A stretch of 64,000 nucleotides of DNA from Hamadaea sp013361475 (lineage in GTDB: Bacteria; Actinomycetota; Actinomycetes; Mycobacteriales; Micromonosporaceae): assembly GCF_040654195.1 (NCBI RefSeq), contig NZ_JBFAHM010000001.1, forward strand, positions 623,698 to 687,697, in the 5' to 3' direction. Below the pieces are notes generated by a model. It ran no database searches. It saw nothing but the letters and a program-made list of their open reading frames with translations, and had not been told where the DNA came from. Position numbers and translations under genes: made by a program. Below are positions 8,781 through 16,184 of the stretch, one piece after another. The stretch's first letter is position 1. Each line of letters starts with the position of its first letter.

Positions 8781-9368
8781 ATGCCCAGCACGACGAAGGC
8801 CAGCCTCAGTAAGGAGCTGGTCGCGACCCTGCGCAGGCTAAGGAACGCGGCGACTGATGCCCAGCGAACGGACCTCCTTAAGGAAACAGCCCGGCTGACG
8901 GTCGACCTGCGAGAGTTCTTCCTGACCGACTCGGGCGAGCCGGACTGGGCTGCACGTACATGGGCTTATCGCGATTACCTGCGCGAGCGTTACATCGAGG
9001 CCGGCTATCCAATCGACGAGGCTAAGACGACGCAGGCTGCAGTGAGGTATCACGTGTCGGGGTACATCCGCACCAAACTGGCGTCTGACCAGGTAGCGGA
9101 TCTCGGCCTGGCCTCTGGCACCTTCAATGACCGCAAGCGCGAGGTACGCACCGCGCAGAGCGAGCTACTCAAGGTGGCCCTCACACCGCCTGAGCATGCC
9201 AGCGCGGCGGACGAGAGCCGTGCCATTGCTGGCGCGCTGCTTGTCCTTGAGCGTGTCAACCCTGCGAACTTTGCCGACCTTTCGACGCGACAGCGTGCCA
9301 ACGTCCGCGTCGTGCTCGACAAGATCCGCGACCGCGCGGGCGAGCTACGGGACGGCCTGGGGGAGTAG
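8781..9368 (+). CDS. Phage protein of unknown function, possible regulator
   Basis: A 195-residue, almost wholly helical, charged protein. The ATG at 8781 has GGAAGG upstream; an earlier in-frame TTG at 8688 is less likely. A TTGCGC box lies at 8738 but the -10 spacing is poor. The segment LREFFLTDSGEPDWAARTWAYRDY and the tail ANVRVVLDKIRDRAGEL suggest a DNA- or protein-binding helical protein. It is a single-gene unit flanked by unusual repeats (9390-9496). No family is recognised; a repressor or replication accessory role is conceivable. Confidence 0.6.
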   Translation: MPSTTKASLSKELVATLRRLRNAATDAQRTDLLKETARLTVDLREFFLTDSGEPDWAARTWAYRDYLRERYIEAGYPIDEAKTTQAAVRYHVSGYIRTKLASDQVADLGLASGTFNDRKREVRTAQSELLKVALTPPEHASAADESRAIAGALLVLERVNPANFADLSTRQRANVRVVLDKIRDRAGELRDGLGE

Positions 9369-9389
9369 CGCGGGGCCGGGCGCGGGTGA

Positions 9390-9496
9390 TGACAGAAGTG
9401 ACGTATTTTCTGTCATTCCTTATCCAGCCTTAAGAGTCTCCTCCTCCTCCTCTTATATCTCGATAGAGAGTGACGCCTTCTACGTCATTTCTGTCA
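9390..9496. repeat. Inverted TGACAGAA(G/A)TGACGTA repeats in a low-GC pocket
   Basis: TGACAGAAGTGACGTA at 9390-9405 recurs on the other strand at 9481-9496 with one change. TTTCTGTCA at 9407-9415 adds a third, overlapping half-site. Between them lies a pyrimidine tract (ctcctcctcctcctctt) and AT-rich tatatctcgatag, unlike the surroundings. It could be an operator cluster or a replication origin. The region 9369-9539 holds no gene. Confidence 0.6.
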
Positions 9497-9539
9497 CTGC
9501 CGTAGCGCCCTCGCCTCGTCGCGCCGGGCGCTAGCTGCG

Positions 9540-9570
9540 TGAACAGCTAACCCCCTCCTGGCGCATAGGC
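9540..9570 (+). promoter_or_regulatory. Class I phage promoter element, copy 2
   Basis: TGAACA at 9540-9545, 18 bases, CATAGG at 9564-9569 preceded by TGGCG. It lies 40 bases before the exonuclease start. Confidence 0.7.
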
Positions 9571-9608
9571 CGGACGTACTGACGTGCGTCCGAAGGGGGC
9601 CTTGCGCC

Positions 9609-10430
9609 TTGACCACACCGAAGATCAGCACCATCAGTAGGGGCGGCTCGCGCTTCTACGTCCATCCCGGCGACGGGGCCGTGAAGTCTCCCGGCGTTAC
9701 CTCGATCATCGACATGCTTCCGAAGGGCTTCCTCGGCCCGTGGAACGCGAAGGTTGTCGCCGAGCACGCCGTGAACAACCTCGGCGAGATCGTCGGCCTG
9801 ACCCTACGCAACGGCCCGGCCGGCGCGGTCGACTTCCTGAAGGGCGCGCCGCGCCGCGACACCGCGCAGGCGGCCGACATCGGCTCGCAGGCGCACGACC
9901 TCTTCGAGCGGATGGCGCTAGGTGAGACCATCACCCGCGTTCACCCGGACCTGAAGGGGTTTGTCGACGCCTTCGGCCAGTTCCTCAAGGAGTTCTCGCC
10001 CGAGTTCATCCACATGGAAGAGACCGTATGGTCCGAGACTCACGACTACGCGGGCTCGTTCGACGCCTTCGCGATCATCGACGGTCAGCGGGTGTGGATC
10101 GACTACAAGACCACCCGCTCGGGCATCCATGAGGAGGTCGGGCTTCAGCTCGCCGCGTACCGGCACGCCGAGTACATCATCCGGCCGGACGGCTCGCGCG
10201 TACCGATGCCCGGCGCTGAGGGCGGCGCGGTGCTGTGGATTCCCAACGGGCACCCCGAAGACTGGCAGCTCGTTCCGATTCGCTGTGACGAGGAGACCTT
10301 CAGCTACTTCCTTCACCTGCGCGAGATCTTCCGCTACGAGAAGGAATTCAAGCCCTCGATCATCGGGAAGCCGCTGAACAAGCAAGCCTCCGCCCCGAAG
10401 GTCCGCCCGACCATTCGGCGGGCCGCATGA
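9609..10430 (+). CDS. PD-(D/E)XK exonuclease, Cas4/RecB-like
   Basis: A 273-residue nuclease from a TTG start. The RecB-family site is clear: H96 (GSQAHDLFE), D152 (GSFDAFAI), D165-Y-K167 (IDYKTT) and Q180-x3-Y184. Phage enzymes of this type resect DNA for recombination or recycle host DNA. It leads the operon that contains the LAGLIDADG gene and lies near the Hjc-like nuclease and primase, fitting a recombination and replication module. A GGGGG stretch upstream may help ribosome binding to the TTG. Confidence 0.85.
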   Translation: MTTPKISTISRGGSRFYVHPGDGAVKSPGVTSIIDMLPKGFLGPWNAKVVAEHAVNNLGEIVGLTLRNGPAGAVDFLKGAPRRDTAQAADIGSQAHDLFERMALGETITRVHPDLKGFVDAFGQFLKEFSPEFIHMEETVWSETHDYAGSFDAFAIIDGQRVWIDYKTTRSGIHEEVGLQLAAYRHAEYIIRPDGSRVPMPGAEGGAVLWIPNGHPEDWQLVPIRCDEETFSYFLHLREIFRYEKEFKPSIIGKPLNKQASAPKVRPTIRRAA

Positions 10431-10801
10431 TCGAACGTGCACCTCGCGATGACGTGATGTGGCTCGCCGGTCTCCTCGAAGGTGAGGGCACCTTCGACCT
10501 TCACCGAGGCCGCTATCCGCGCGTGCGCGTCGAGATGGTCGACCGGGACGTGATCGGGCGCGCGGCGACGCTGCTCGGCACGTCCGTCCGCGTGACGCTC
10601 AAGCGCAAGCCGTTCAAATCGACCTGGCACGCCGAGGTCTCGGGTACCCGCGCCGAGGCCGTCATGCGCGCACTCCTGCCACACATGGGCGCTCGCCGAT
10701 CGGCGCGCATCGCCGAGGTTCTCGGCCACGCCCCGAACACCGACAAGTCCGCCCCGGCGATCTCCCGGCCGCCCGGCCTGCCGATGGGAGCGCCAACGTG
10801 A
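10427..10801 (+). CDS. LAGLIDADG-type endonuclease-like protein
   Basis: A 124-residue protein whose ATG overlaps the previous stop (ATGA). WLAGLLEGEGTFDLHRGRYP is a LAGLIDADG motif with the usual acidic residue, followed by a beta-hairpin and VDRDVIGRAATLLG, as in single-motif homing endonucleases that act as dimers. There is only one motif and the C-terminal 30 residues are low-complexity. Its neat operon overlap suggests a domesticated role rather than a recent insertion. Confidence 0.7.
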   Translation: MIERAPRDDVMWLAGLLEGEGTFDLHRGRYPRVRVEMVDRDVIGRAATLLGTSVRVTLKRKPFKSTWHAEVSGTRAEAVMRALLPHMGARRSARIAEVLGHAPNTDKSAPAISRPPGLPMGAPT

Positions 10802-10983
10802 TCCGCATCCCTGCACACTGGGTGTTTCGCTGGCTGAGTCGCCCGCGTCCTGCGTCGGCGTACTTCCGGACGACCTCCGTTCGCGGCGCGCACGCGGCGA
10901 CCTTCCGTCGTGTCCTCCGCGTCGGTCCGTGGGGGCTTTACGCCGTGCGCTACCGACCGGGTCCGCCGCCCCGACGCGGCTGA
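10798..10983 (+). CDS. Small basic phage protein
   Basis: A 61-residue, strongly basic protein from a GTG overlapping the previous stop. It has no recognised family. Its stop TGA is also the first three bases of class I promoter copy 3, so gene end and promoter are merged. Confidence 0.5.
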   Translation: MIRIPAHWVFRWLSRPRPASAYFRTTSVRGAHAATFRRVLRVGPWGLYAVRYRPGPPPRRG

Positions 10984-11011
10984 ACACCTTCCGCCCTCCT
11001 GGCGCATAGGC
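10981..11011 (+). promoter_or_regulatory. Class I phage promoter element, copy 3
   Basis: TGAACA at 10981-10986, 18 bases, CATAGG at 11005-11010 with TGGCG before it. It drives the RDF gene; the 100-base leader contains a GCCGCG / CGCGGC hairpin near 11050-11075. Confidence 0.7.
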
Positions 11012-11108
11012 ACCTTGACCCCACCATGCGGGACCGCGCTTTCAACGCCGCGCGGTTTAAACGACGCGGCTTAGCAGCGCGCCCGCGACTCTCGAAGGAG
11101 ATCGCTCT

Positions 11109-11822
11109 TTGTCTTCCGCACTTCGCATCTTCGAGACGGACCCCGAGGCCGCGCCGAAGCCCCGCTTCGCTGACGACCTGGTCGGCCGGTTCCGCTCGGG
11201 CTACCAGATCAACAACCGTCCGGCCACGCTCGAAGCGTGGCGGATCACGACCGGCGACCCGGACGTGGCGCACATCGTCAACACCCGATTCGGAGGCAAG
11301 GGCGCGCAGGAGTGGGAGACGCAGGGTGAGGACAAGCTCGAAGTCTTCACCACCGCGCCGAAGATCAAGGTGATCCTCGACGGCCCCTCGGCGATCCGTC
11401 AGGAAATGGTCCTCTGGGGCCGGGCCGGCGCGATCCGCAAGTGCGACGGCGTTGAGCAGACCCTCGACGAGGCGGCCGGTCAGCCGTGCGCGTGCCCGTC
11501 GACCTTCGCCGAGCGCAAGGACGCGGCGAAGAAGGGTACCGGCTGCCAGCCCTCGATCACGGTCTACTTCCGGTTGGCCGATGACCCCGAGCTGGGCCGC
11601 TTCAAGTTCGCGTCCGGCTCGTGGTCGCTCGTGAAGGATCTCGTCGGCGTGATGGCGAAGCTCGACCAGTACGACGGCCCGGTCACCGCGTGGTTGAAGC
11701 TGGAGCGGGTCGAGCCGAAGAGCCCGACCGGCCGAAGCTTCGTGAAGCCGGTCATCGAAATCGTCGGCCGCTACACCGAGGCCGTCAGCGCTCGCTTCGA
11801 GAACGACGAGCCTCCCTTCTGA
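11109..11822 (+). CDS. phiC31 Gp3-like recombination directionality factor
   Basis: A 237-residue protein from TTG with GAAGGAG upstream. It matches the pattern I know for phiC31 Gp3: an N-terminal FETDPEAAPKPRF-type start, then LVGRFRSGYQINNRPATLEAWRITTGD, a central CDG...CACP...ERK segment and RLADDPELGRFKFASGSWSL. Gp3 binds the serine integrase and switches it from attP x attB to attL x attR, and is made early with replication genes. Its presence beside a phiC31-type integrase is consistent. The assignment is from memory of the family. Confidence 0.8.
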   Translation: MSSALRIFETDPEAAPKPRFADDLVGRFRSGYQINNRPATLEAWRITTGDPDVAHIVNTRFGGKGAQEWETQGEDKLEVFTTAPKIKVILDGPSAIRQEMVLWGRAGAIRKCDGVEQTLDEAAGQPCACPSTFAERKDAAKKGTGCQPSITVYFRLADDPELGRFKFASGSWSLVKDLVGVMAKLDQYDGPVTAWLKLERVEPKSPTGRSFVKPVIEIVGRYTEAVSARFENDEPPF

Positions 11823-11828
11823 TCAAGT

Positions 11829-11846
11829 CGCGCTAGTCGCCTAGCT
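11829..11846. promoter_or_regulatory. GCGCTAG-TCGC-CTAGC motif
   Basis: Inverted repeat GCGCTAG / CTAGCtC, seven bases after the RDF stop. The same motif recurs at 19784 and, as CTAGCGC half-sites, in the class II promoters, so it may be a phage repressor or antiterminator site. Confidence 0.4.
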
Positions 11847-11850
11847 CACC

Positions 11851-11895
11851 TCCGGCCCCGGTTCCCGCGTAGTCCGCAGGGGCCGGGGCCTTCGA
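11851..11895 (+). terminator. Terminator after RDF gene
   Basis: GGCCCCGG / CCGGGGCC stem closed around tcccgcg-tagt-ccgcagg, followed by ttcgacgttt. The T tail is weak. Confidence 0.5.
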
Positions 11896-11909
11896 CGTTT
11901 GGAGATCGA

Positions 11910-12137
11910 ATGAGCCACCGTAAGCGCGCCTACGTCGGACCGAACGCGCCGATGTACCGGGCCGCGTCGTACGCCGAAGACGACGGCCATCTTGTCCGCA
12001 CGACCGGGCCGTATTCCACACAGGGTGCGGCCACGCGTTCCCGCGGTCGCATTGCCGGGCGCAACGTCGTCGTGCGTGTCGAGACGTGCTCGCCGGAGTG
12101 GTCAGCCGTTCCCGGCACGGAGGTCGGGGCCGCATGA
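11910..12137 (+). CDS. Hypothetical phage protein
   Basis: A 75-residue basic protein starting after GGAG. GPYSTQGAATRSRGRIAGRNVVVRVETC looks like a short beta-alpha-beta unit. The family is not recognised. It overlaps the next gene by 4 bases (ATGA). Confidence 0.5.
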   Translation: MSHRKRAYVGPNAPMYRAASYAEDDGHLVRTTGPYSTQGAATRSRGRIAGRNVVVRVETCSPEWSAVPGTEVGAA

Positions 12138-12337
12138 ACCGACTTCCTCGCATCCTCTGGCGCGTCGCCGCGACCGGAGGTCAGCGCCACTACTGGGAGC
12201 CCGCGAGCAGGACCTACACCCGCGAGGACTACGCCCGCGACAAGGCCGAGTCCTACCGCAGGCAGGGCGCGACCGAGGTTCGCGTCTACCGCGCTGAGGT
12301 CACCTGGGAGGACGTCACCGATGTCAAATCCCAATAA
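12134..12337 (+). CDS. Hypothetical phage protein
   Basis: A 67-residue protein starting at the ATGA overlap. RILWRVAATGGQRHYWEPASRTYTREDYARDKA and AEVTWEDVTD suggest a small beta-rich fold like its upstream neighbour; both hold a 'residue conversion then helix' pattern and may be related. No function is evident. It overlaps the Hjc-like gene by 17 bases. Confidence 0.5.
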   Translation: MNRLPRILWRVAATGGQRHYWEPASRTYTREDYARDKAESYRRQGATEVRVYRAEVTWEDVTDVKSQ

Positions 12338-12764
12338 AGCCAAGGGGACCGACTGGGAACGCCGCCTGACGCGCGCCTTCTGCGCCCTCGGCTTGCTGGC
12401 TACCCGCCCGCATAACGAGGGCTGGCAGGACTCCGGTGACATCCACGGCCTCTCTCCCTTCGTCGGACAGGCGAAGAACTGGAAGAGCTGGGAGGACGCC
12501 ATCCGTGAGGGCCTCGACGGCGCGGAGCGGCAGAAGGCGCACGCGGGCGAGCCGTTCGGAGTGGCGTTCGTGAAGCGCGCTCGGCGCGTGCTCGGCGACG
12601 GGTACGCCGTGATGACGGTCGCGACGTTCGGCCGCATGCTCGTCCGTCTGCGCCGCGCTGAAGAGCTGCTCGCGCGCGATGCCCCCGGGGCGTACCGGTA
12701 CCACATGGGGGAGTGCCTCCGCGACCACGCGAAGCCCTTCCCGCGCGGCGATGCGCCGGCCTGA
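12321..12764 (+). CDS. Hjc-like Holliday junction resolvase/PDDEXK nuclease
   Basis: A 147-residue protein. KGTDWERRL (E13), DSGDIHGL (D40) and VGQAKNW (Q50, K52) reproduce the E, D, (E/Q)xK nuclease site of archaeal Hjc-like and phage VRR/PDDEXK nucleases, which cut branched DNA. The third acidic position is Gln, which is common in this group. It precedes the primase-helicase and probably processes replication or recombination intermediates. Confidence 0.75.
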   Translation: MSNPNKAKGTDWERRLTRAFCALGLLATRPHNEGWQDSGDIHGLSPFVGQAKNWKSWEDAIREGLDGAERQKAHAGEPFGVAFVKRARRVLGDGYAVMTVATFGRMLVRLRRAEELLARDAPGAYRYHMGECLRDHAKPFPRGDAPA

Positions 12765-12773
12765 CCACTTCCA

Positions 12774-12812
12774 AGAGCCCGCCCCGGTCCGCACCGAGGC
12801 GGGCTCTTTCTG
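12774..12812 (+). terminator. Strong terminator before primase operon
   Basis: Perfect 10-bp stem agagcccgcc / ggcgggctct, followed by ttctg. It abuts class I promoter copy 4, forming a terminator-promoter junction. Confidence 0.8.
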
Positions 12813-12814
12813 CC

Positions 12815-12844
12815 TGAACTTCCCGCCCGTGCTGGCGCATAGGC
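12815..12844 (+). promoter_or_regulatory. Class I phage promoter element, copy 4
   Basis: TGAACT at 12815-12820, 17 bases, CATAGG at 12838-12843 with TGGCG before it. It is 28 bases before the primase-helicase start and is the only copy with a 17-base spacer and a T at the last -35 position. Confidence 0.7.
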
Positions 12845-12870
12845 GATGCGATCGCATTCCAGAAAGGACC

Positions 12871-15393
12871 ATGGTGACTCTCGACGAGTTCCTCTCCCGC
12901 TTCCCCGAGGTGGTCGACGAGCCGGACGGCTGGGTTGTCCCGTGCCCGGCACACTCCGACTCTCGGCCGTCCCTGCGCATCGCCGTTTCGGAGGCCGGGA
13001 AGATCCTGCTCAAGTGCCGCGCTGGCTGCTCGACCGGCAAGCGCAAGGACGACGACCCCGACGGCATTATCGAAGCCCTCGGTATGTCGTGGGCCGACCT
13101 TGACGCGATCGAGCCCGGCGACGTGGTGACCCGCGCGACCTCGACGTCTCTCCCGGCCGGTCCCGTGCAGATCGCGGCGCTGGCGATGCGCCTCGACGCG
13201 TACGCCGTGCAGATATGGGACGAGAGCGAGTGGGGTAACGACACCTTCGCGGCTCGCCAGTACGCGGCTGACCGATTCGGCGTCGCGGACGACGACGTCC
13301 GCCGTCTCGGCCTCGGCCTCGCGTTCGACCTCGGCGGAGGCCCCCGCCTCGTCGTCCCGTTCCGCGACAAGGACGGCATCCCGCGCGGCTACCAGGCCCG
13401 CGCCCTTGACCCGGCCGCCAAGGTGCGGTGGCTCGGTCCGAAGTCGCCCGATGGCGCGAGCTGGGCGAAGCTGGCATGGCTCCCGGCCGACACAGGATGG
13501 TCCGAGGTGATCGTCACGGAAGGACCGGGCGACGGCCTGACCGCGTGCGCCGTCGGGTACGACACGATTGCCGTCCGGGGTGCGGGCCTCGCTGGCTCGG
13601 TCGCCGACGACATCGTGCGCATGGCGAGCGGACGCCCGATCGTCGTCTGCGGCGACGCCGACCCGGCAGGCGATAGCTTCACGCGCAAGCTCGCGGCCGA
13701 CCTCGCGAAGCTGGGCGCTGCCGTGCGGAAGCTCCGCCCTCCGGTCGACGGCGACGACATCACCGCGTGGCGCGAGCGGCAGCCCGACACCTTCGCTACC
13801 GAGTTCGTCCGCGCCGTGCAGTCCGCGCAGGACCCGGGCGGGCTGCGTACGCGAATGGACGCATGGACGGACGGCGACCTGACCGACGTTGCCGCTGCTC
13901 GCCGTCTGCGCGAGCACTTCGAGCGGCTTCGCTCGGGTGTGAGGTACTCGCCCGAGGCCGGCTTCTTCATCCTCCGCGACGGCGTGTGGCGCGTCGACAA
14001 GCTCGACGAGGTTCGCACGCACGCACAGGAGGTCGCGCGCTCGATCTGGGACGAGGCCGCGGCCCTCGCCGAGGCGCTCGACGCGGTCGAGGAGGCGAAC
14101 GACCCGGGCGGCGACGCGAAGGCACTGCGGGCGCGGGTCGGCAAGCTGAAGGCGTTCGCGAAGCACGCCAACTCGACGCGTGGCATCGACTCGATGGTGC
14201 GCGAGCTTCAGGCGCTCTCCGGCGTCGCGGCCGACGTGAACGACTTCGACAAGCAACATCACCTCTTGGCCGTGCGTAACGGCGTGGTCGACCTCCGCTC
14301 GGGCGCGCTGTTGCCGCACGATCCGTCGCTGTTGCTCACGCGTCGCGTTGACCTCGACTACGACCCGCAGGCGACCGCGCCGCGATGGGAAGCCTTCCTC
14401 GGCGAGGTCTTCCCCGACTATCCCGACCTGCCGGAGTACACGCGGCGGCTCGTCGGCTACGGCATTACGGGGGAGACCGCAGAGCAGTGCTTCGCGGTGC
14501 TGTGGGGGACCGGCGCGAACGGCAAGAGCGTCTTCACGGACTGCCTGACCGAGGTCTTCCGTGAGCTGACCGTGACCACGCCGTTCTCTACCTTCGAGGA
14601 GCGGGGGAGCGGCGGTATCCCAAACGACATCGCGGCTCTGAAGGGTGCTCGGCTCGTCATGGCGGCCGAGGGCGAGCAGGGGCGGCCGATGGCCGAGGCG
14701 GTGCTGAAGCGGGTCACGGGTCGCGACCTGATCTCGGCGCGGTTCATGCGGCGCGAGTTCTTCGAGTTCCGCCCGACGTTCCTGCTCATGCTGGCGACCA
14801 ACTTCAAGCCGAGCTTCCGAGGCCAGGACGAGGGCCTGTGGCGGCGCGTGAAGCTCATTCCGTGGACGCGCTATTTCAAGCCGGAGGAGCGTGACCACAA
14901 GCTCGGCGACAAGCTCGCGGCGGAGGCGCAGGGCATCCTGACGTGGGCCGTCCGGGGTGCGGTCGAGTGGTACCGCGACGGTCTTGGAGACCCGGCCGCG
15001 ATCCGCAATGCCACGGCTGAGTATCGGCAGACGAGCGACGCGCTTGCGGGCTTCCTGCCCGGGGTCTTCATCCGCGACGCGGACGGAACGGTTCCCGTCC
15101 GTGAGGTCTGGGACGCCTATCGCGAGTGGGCCGAGGAGGAGGCGCTTCCGCTCAAGGAACGGTGGCAGCGGAAGACGCTGTACGCCGCCCTCGACGAGCG
15201 CGGTATCTCGCAGTACCGCACGGCGTCCGAGCGTGGCTTCCGTGGGCTCCGGCGCACCAAGCAGGCCGACGAAATCCCCGGAGAAAGTCCGGCCGTATCG
15301 CGAACACCTGCTAGCCCCCTGGCGCATAGGCAGAGCGACAACCCACTAACCGGCGCTTCGCTCGCCGATGTGTTCCAAGGAGCTACCCCGTGA
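12871..15393 (+). CDS. Primase-helicase (zinc, TOPRIM, D5/SF3 helicase)
   Basis: An 840-residue replication protein starting at the ATG after AGAAAGGACC. A primase zinc motif is formed by C25, H28, C49 and C53. A TOPRIM domain follows near residues 210-290 (VTEGPGDGL, then CGDADPAGD). The D5 N-terminal region and an SF3 helicase are next, with Walker A GTGANGKS near residue 550 and FLLMLATNFKP downstream. The C-terminus has a winged-helix-like D5 tail. It primes and unwinds DNA for the phage polymerase encoded nearby. The last codons contain class I promoter copy 5. Confidence 0.9.
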   Translation: MVTLDEFLSRFPEVVDEPDGWVVPCPAHSDSRPSLRIAVSEAGKILLKCRAGCSTGKRKDDDPDGIIEALGMSWADLDAIEPGDVVTRATSTSLPAGPVQIAALAMRLDAYAVQIWDESEWGNDTFAARQYAADRFGVADDDVRRLGLGLAFDLGGGPRLVVPFRDKDGIPRGYQARALDPAAKVRWLGPKSPDGASWAKLAWLPADTGWSEVIVTEGPGDGLTACAVGYDTIAVRGAGLAGSVADDIVRMASGRPIVVCGDADPAGDSFTRKLAADLAKLGAAVRKLRPPVDGDDITAWRERQPDTFATEFVRAVQSAQDPGGLRTRMDAWTDGDLTDVAAARRLREHFERLRSGVRYSPEAGFFILRDGVWRVDKLDEVRTHAQEVARSIWDEAAALAEALDAVEEANDPGGDAKALRARVGKLKAFAKHANSTRGIDSMVRELQALSGVAADVNDFDKQHHLLAVRNGVVDLRSGALLPHDPSLLLTRRVDLDYDPQATAPRWEAFLGEVFPDYPDLPEYTRRLVGYGITGETAEQCFAVLWGTGANGKSVFTDCLTEVFRELTVTTPFSTFEERGSGGIPNDIAALKGARLVMAAEGEQGRPMAEAVLKRVTGRDLISARFMRREFFEFRPTFLLMLATNFKPSFRGQDEGLWRRVKLIPWTRYFKPEERDHKLGDKLAAEAQGILTWAVRGAVEWYRDGLGDPAAIRNATAEYRQTSDALAGFLPGVFIRDADGTVPVREVWDAYREWAEEEALPLKERWQRKTLYAALDERGISQYRTASERGFRGLRRTKQADEIPGESPAVSRTPASPLAHRQSDNPLTGASLADVFQGATP
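15300..15330 (+). promoter_or_regulatory. Class I phage promoter element, copy 5
   Basis: CGAACA at 15300-15305, 18 bases, CATAGG at 15324-15329 with TGGCG before it. It lies wholly within the coding 3' end of the primase-helicase and would start a transcript for the genes from 15390 through the polymerase. Confidence 0.65.
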
Positions 15394-15593
15394 GCCGACG
15401 TGAGTACGAGATCTGTGCGGGCTTCCCGCGCGGTGATGTCCACTTCAAGATGCACCTCGACGACGAGGAGGCCGACGTCATTCGGTTCTTCGCTGAGCGC
15501 CTCGTCGAGGAGGCTGCCGGAGAGGGCATCGTCGATTACCTCGACGTCGTCGAGGTGAACCCCGAGGGCCTCACCAACGCGGACGTCGCATGA
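15390..15593 (+). CDS. Small acidic phage protein
   Basis: A 67-residue acidic protein with a GTG start after AAGGAG, overlapping the primase gene by 4 bases. FKMHLDDEEADVIRFFAERLVEEAAGEGI is probably one long helix. The family is not recognised. Confidence 0.5.
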   Translation: MSRREYEICAGFPRGDVHFKMHLDDEEADVIRFFAERLVEEAAGEGIVDYLDVVEVNPEGLTNADVA

Positions 15594-16015
15594 CGACCCC
15601 GGGCGACGAGTGCGGCGTGAAGGGCGGGTGCCCTGCGTGCCCGCTGTTCGTGCACAACATCTGCGGTGACCCCGCGCCGACTGTGTCCATCGCCATCGAC
15701 GGCTATGACGCAGTGAACGACGCCGAGCTACCCGGCATGTGGGAGGCCGCCGACTTCATGGGCGGGCTGGACGTGGTGCGCCCTGCTCAGGTCTGCGTGC
15801 AGACCCGGACGGGCGTAGTTCCTTGTGGGCACAGTGCGCTAGCCACCTCGCGCGAGGCGGTTGCCGCACTTCGAGTCTCGCGCATGAGCGGGGGCCGTCT
15901 GCTGATGGTCGAGAACGACGAGGCGGGCGCGTTCCACCCGGACGCGCCGGACGTCGACCCGGACGAGCCGCTCCCGATCGGTGGGGGGTGCTGCGGAGGT
16001 GCGTGCGGCGATTAG
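15590..16015 (+). CDS. Cysteine-rich phage protein
   Basis: A 141-residue protein whose ATG overlaps the previous stop. Cysteines cluster at both ends (ECGVKGGCPACPLFVHNICG and GGGCCGGACGD), with a CxxC and a CC pair, suggesting an iron-sulfur or zinc site. The middle shows VPCGHSALATSREAVAALR. The family is not recognised. Confidence 0.55.
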   Translation: MTTPGDECGVKGGCPACPLFVHNICGDPAPTVSIAIDGYDAVNDAELPGMWEAADFMGGLDVVRPAQVCVQTRTGVVPCGHSALATSREAVAALRVSRMSGGRLLMVENDEAGAFHPDAPDVDPDEPLPIGGGCCGGACGD

Positions 16016-16100
16016 CGACAACCCGATCGTGGTCTTCCTTATCGGGCTGGCCGTGATCGTCGTCTTTCTGGCGCTCGTCAGGCCATCAGGCCGCGACTAG
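15999..16100 (+). CDS. Micro-ORF, single-span membrane peptide
   Basis: A GTG-started reading frame of 33 residues that overlaps the previous gene by 17 bases. It begins VRAAISDN, then has a continuous hydrophobic stretch (PIVVFLIGLAVIVVFLALV) and a short polar end (RPSGRD). The composition is that of a real transmembrane peptide rather than chance. The ribosome-binding site is weak. The function is unknown. Confidence 0.4.
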   Translation: MRAAISDNPIVVFLIGLAVIVVFLALVRPSGRD

Positions 16101-16113
16101 CTCACCCCCTAAG

Positions 16114-16164
16114 AGTCCCCCGGGGCGCTACGTGCTGAACGAAAAGCCGTGGCGCTTCGGGGGT
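16114..16164 (+). terminator. Imperfect hairpin before polymerase gene
   Basis: cccccggggcgc and gcgcttcggggg can pair with two mismatches around a loop of about 24 bases. There is no T tail, so this could be a leader structure of the polymerase mRNA instead of a terminator. Confidence 0.35.
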
Positions 16165-16184
16165 ATCTGCGTTTGGAGCCCTGA

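Noticed and set aside
12400..15327. 975-codon minus-strand open frame
   Set aside because: It covers the primase-helicase in antisense; its composition is Arg/Glu/Leu-rich without domains. Third-position GC explains its length.
16131..16160. A class I element at tgaacgaaaagccgtggcgc
   Set aside because: The CATAGG box is absent and the spacing to GTGGCG is wrong.
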